In this document: piece after piece, positions 61,126-64,000 of the stretch
How positions within the stretch are numbered: position 1 is the first letter of the stretch
Layout of the letters: the number at the start of each line of letters is the position of its first letter
Assembly (NCBI GenBank): GCA_025350245.1
Contig: JANXYG010000069.1
Location: 36,312 to 100,311 of the forward strand
Reading direction: 5' to 3'
Source of the DNA: Betaproteobacteria bacterium
GTDB lineage: Bacteria > Pseudomonadota > Gammaproteobacteria > Burkholderiales > Ga0077523
DNA: 64,000 bases
The notes under the pieces: generated by a model
The model's database searches: none
Told to the model about the DNA's origin: nothing
Seen by the model: only the letters and a program-made list of their open reading frames with translations
Translations under genes and position numbers: made by a program

Positions 61126-61788
61126 TCAGGCGTCTTCAGCGCCGGTGCCGACCTTGCCGAACCAGGCCTCGATGCTGATCAGGCCGCCTTCCCTCGCGGC
61201 ACGCCCCTGGTCCTTGGCCGGCAGGTCCGCCTGGATGAGGTCGATGCGCTTCCAGCCGGCGAGCGGCGTATCGCAATCGGCGCGCGGCACGTAGCGCGAA
61301 GGCTTGACCTTGTCATAACGAGGCACATAGCGCGGGCAGTTCGGCCACACCTCGGTGACTTTCACGCGGACGATGATCTGTGCTTCGATGACATCCATGA
61401 GCAACGGGTCGTTCGGATCGATGCTCGCTTCGCCCTGCACGCGCATGCGGTTCGGCGTGGCGAAGTCGATGAACAGCAGCCCCACCTTCGCGTTGCCGGT
61501 GACATTGCCGGCGGAGTAGAACATGCCATTGCCGTCGAACAGGGGGAACGCGATGGTCCTGCTGTCGACCGCGCGCACGAAGCCCGGATCGCCGCCCTTG
61601 TACGACACCGTCGGCCGGCCCTCGTGATCGATGGTCGACAGGAAGAACATGTCGCGGCTCTCGATGAACGCGCGGTCCATGTCGCCGAGTTCGGTGTGGA
61701 CGGCCAGCTCTTCGATCTTGTCGGCAATACGCCGGGTGTCGTGCTGATCCTGCAGGACGCGATGTTGCGGCCCATACAGACGGCTCAT
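61126..61788 (-). CDS. Pyridoxamine 5'-phosphate oxidase family protein
   Basis: MFFLSTIDHEGRPTVSYKGGDPGFVRAVDSRTIAFPLFDGNGMFYSAGNVTGNAKVGLLFIDFA. Confidence 0.88.
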   Translation of the reverse strand: MSRLYGPQHRVLQDQHDTRRIADKIEELAVHTELGDMDRAFIESRDMFFLSTIDHEGRPTVSYKGGDPGFVRAVDSRTIAFPLFDGNGMFYSAGNVTGNAKVGLLFIDFATPNRMRVQGEASIDPNDPLLMDVIEAQIIVRVKVTEVWPNCPRYVPRYDKVKPSRYVPRADCDTPLAGWKRIDLIQADLPAKDQGRAAREGGLISIEAWFGKVGTGAEDA

Positions 61789-61980
61789 GGACTTCCTCCT
61801 GATTTTGGTGCGCTTGTCGTGGGTCGAGGTGCGTGTGTGCGTCGACCGATCGGAGCGTAGCAGAACAGGGGCCGCGCTATCGGCCGCCCGCCCCGGATAA
61901 GGCGTAGTATTTCCGCTGTTTTTATTGCCATGGCCGACCCCGGTCCGATATCATTGCCCTGTACTGTACGGATATACACC

Positions 61981-63162
61981 ATGAGAGCTGCAGGACTTTT
62001 CGCGGGTATCGGCGGCTTCGAACTGGGAATGCACCAGGCGGGGCATTCGACGGCGTTGCTCTGCGATGTGCTACCCGCTGCGAAGGCTGTCCTCACCGCT
62101 CGATTCCCGGATGTCGAGTATCGCGACGACATCACCCAACTTCGTTCCCTGCCCGCTGCCGTCGATCTGATTTGCGCAGGATTTCCCTGCCAGGATCTGA
62201 GTCAGGCCGGGCTCACCGCCGGGCTCGAGGGAGAACGCTCCGGCTTGATCGGTGAGGTGTTTCGCTTGTTGTCCCGCCGCAGCATCCCCACGGTGGTCGT
62301 GGAGAACGTACCGTTCATGTTGCAGTTGAACGGCGGTTCGGCGATGCGGGCTATCATCGACGAGTTCGAGCGCCGCAGCTACCGATTGGCCTACCGAGTC
62401 GTCGACAGCTTTGGCTTCGGGCTACCGCAACGACGCGAGCGGGTCTTTTTGGTGGCGTCACGAGAGATCGATCCATCGAGTGTCTTGCTGGCCGATGAGC
62501 AGCCAATTTCCCGCCCGAAATCCGCCATCGGGCAACTCGCGCACGGTTTCTACTGGACCGAAGGCCTGGGTGGCCTTGGCTGGGCCGTCGACGCCGTGCC
62601 CACTCTCAAGAACGGCAGCACCATCGGTATCCCCTCCCCGCCGGCTGTCCTCTTACCGGACGGGCAGGTAATCAAGCCAGGGCTGCGCGATGTCGAGCGA
62701 CTCCAAGGGTTCGACGCTGACTGGACGCAACCAGCCGAGTCGGTGGTGCGCCAGTCCGCTCGGTGGGGTTTGGTCGGGAGTGCGGTCAGCGTGCCCGTGG
62801 CGCGGTGGCTAGGCCAACGCCTCATGGTGCCGGGCGGCTACGACGCAACTCGAGACATGGCATTCCCTACGCAGGGAAAAGCACCACGCGCGGCACGGTT
62901 CGACGGCAGGCAGCGATTCGCCGTGCGAATCGGTACCGATCCCTTGGGAATCCGACCGCCGCCTTTGGTCGATTTTCTGACCGATCTCGCGGGTCAGTCG
63001 CCGCTGTCGTTGCGGGCGACACTCGGTTTCCTGGGCCGTACCCGGCGCGCAAAACTACGTTTCGAGCCTGGGTTCATCGATGCCATCGAGGGGCACGCCG
63101 AGCGCATGGGCGGCTCGATCGAACAGACTCGCCCTCGGCAGCTGGAACTCCTCGCGGCTTAG
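61981..63162 (+). CDS. DNA (cytosine-5-)-methyltransferase
   Basis: AAGLFAGIGGFELG (I), CAGFPCQDLSQAG (IV), VVVENVP (VI), GLPQRRERVFLVA (VIII), GSAVSVPVARWLG (X). Confidence 0.96.
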   Translation: MRAAGLFAGIGGFELGMHQAGHSTALLCDVLPAAKAVLTARFPDVEYRDDITQLRSLPAAVDLICAGFPCQDLSQAGLTAGLEGERSGLIGEVFRLLSRRSIPTVVVENVPFMLQLNGGSAMRAIIDEFERRSYRLAYRVVDSFGFGLPQRRERVFLVASREIDPSSVLLADEQPISRPKSAIGQLAHGFYWTEGLGGLGWAVDAVPTLKNGSTIGIPSPPAVLLPDGQVIKPGLRDVERLQGFDADWTQPAESVVRQSARWGLVGSAVSVPVARWLGQRLMVPGGYDATRDMAFPTQGKAPRAARFDGRQRFAVRIGTDPLGIRPPPLVDFLTDLAGQSPLSLRATLGFLGRTRRAKLRFEPGFIDAIEGHAERMGGSIEQTRPRQLELLAA

Positions 63163-63171
63163 GGCAACCGG

Positions 63172-63918
63172 TCAGGACCGCTGGTGAAAGCGGCTCCGGT
63201 ACTCCGAGCAGATGGTACGAATCATCCGCTCGTAGTGGTGATGATCCGTTGTCCGAGGTGCCGGAAACACCGACATCACGGTGACCGGGCTCCCGTCGTT
63301 GCGGCATTCGACGACCGTCGTCCCGATGGCATCGAAACCGAAATCCTTCGTATCGCGCACCAGCGGTAAGGCGGTGCCTATCATGGCCACCACCCGACGA
63401 GCATCTTCGGGTTGGTTATGCCGGTTGATCTTGCCCTTGCCTCCGGGGCTGGTGAAGGAATCGGCCCCGTTCACCAGTGAATAAGAAACCGTGATGCATC
63501 GCGGCGCGGCTTTTTTAGCCAAGTAGCCGGTCGCGAGGATTTCCGCATGCAAGCGCGGAATCGACTTGAGGTGCTCGGTCATGCAGGCCTTGGCCTCCAG
63601 CGCGATGGCAACCTCGAACACATCCTCGCTGGTGTCTTCCAGGAAGACCGGCAGGCTGCTCAACGCACTACGCTCTTCTTCGTTCAGCGGAATTCCGTAG
63701 CGCTCGACAAGCTCGTGGAAAGCGAAACGGCGGCCGGTCCGGCGAGCAGACGGGACCACGGTGACAACCAAGTCGAGCGTCTTGTTGATCGGCCCCACCA
63801 TCACGTGGTTGATGCCGAACCCGATCAACCCCTGCTCAGCGTGAGCGTCGCAGGATATCGCATTCACATAGCAAATCGAACAACACCGCCCAGCAAGCCA
63901 CTTTCGAATGGCTGTCAC
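63172..63918 (-). CDS. Putative type II restriction endonuclease (PD-(D/E)XK-like), partner of the adjacent methylase
   Basis: KTLDLVVTVVP ... VAIALEAKACMTEHLKSIPRLHAEILATGYLAKK (D...EAK); convergent with the methylase; GTG start, in-frame stop just upstream. Confidence 0.75.
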   Translation of the reverse strand: MTAIRKWLAGRCCSICYVNAISCDAHAEQGLIGFGINHVMVGPINKTLDLVVTVVPSARRTGRRFAFHELVERYGIPLNEEERSALSSLPVFLEDTSEDVFEVAIALEAKACMTEHLKSIPRLHAEILATGYLAKKAAPRCITVSYSLVNGADSFTSPGGKGKINRHNQPEDARRVVAMIGTALPLVRDTKDFGFDAIGTTVVECRNDGSPVTVMSVFPAPRTTDHHHYERMIRTICSEYRSRFHQRS

Positions 63919-64000
63919 TCCGGGAGTGGTACTGCCAAGCTACCGCGTCTTGACCACGCTTGGTTGCCGTGCTCATGCTGCGCGCGAGAATCGTTGGTCC

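Overview
GC-rich proteobacterial chromosome window; gene content and repeat style suggest a Burkholderiales-like betaproteobacterium (inference). It holds about 65 protein genes and I saw no rRNA, tRNA or CRISPR. Main blocks: (1) bufferin-type bufB/bufC pair at the left edge; (2) class I aldolase, gamma carbonic anhydrase, orphan ParA, PEP-CTERM/lamin-tail protein, M14 carboxypeptidase and an un-tracked THX ribosomal peptide; (3) a 14-kb minus-strand catabolic island (TRAP transporter, maleylacetoacetate isomerase/GST-zeta, acyl-CoA ligase, DUF1537 kinase, PdxA2, BKACE, FAH hydrolase, gentisate dioxygenase, PaaA-like diiron protein, SDR, ferredoxin-reductase) with a divergent MarR; (4) PQQ alcohol dehydrogenase with a predicted lanthanide-type motif plus cytochrome c, and FccAB sulfide dehydrogenase; (5) clpA/clpS, icd, rraA, aceA, aceB; (6) rluE, nudJ, mnmA, an internally deleted UDG-family gene, purB, HDOD, murI; (7) nitronate monooxygenase, yqjD/E/K-like genes, pcaHGB, an enolase-superfamily gene and a decayed DHA2 MFS remnant; (8) a polyamine operon (speD, two GGGEG-type aminopropyltransferases, TorF-like porin, GH114-like hydrolase, C-terminal-TM protein); (9) an operon with a PEP-CTERM protein, three tail-collar proteins, two small related proteins and a GNAT; (10) a candidate type II R-M pair at the right edge. 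The strongest non-genic signal is a dispersed ~70-85 bp repeat family placed in fixed orientation just 3' of stop codons. One copy is bracketed by a 17-bp direct duplication, which suggests mobility.
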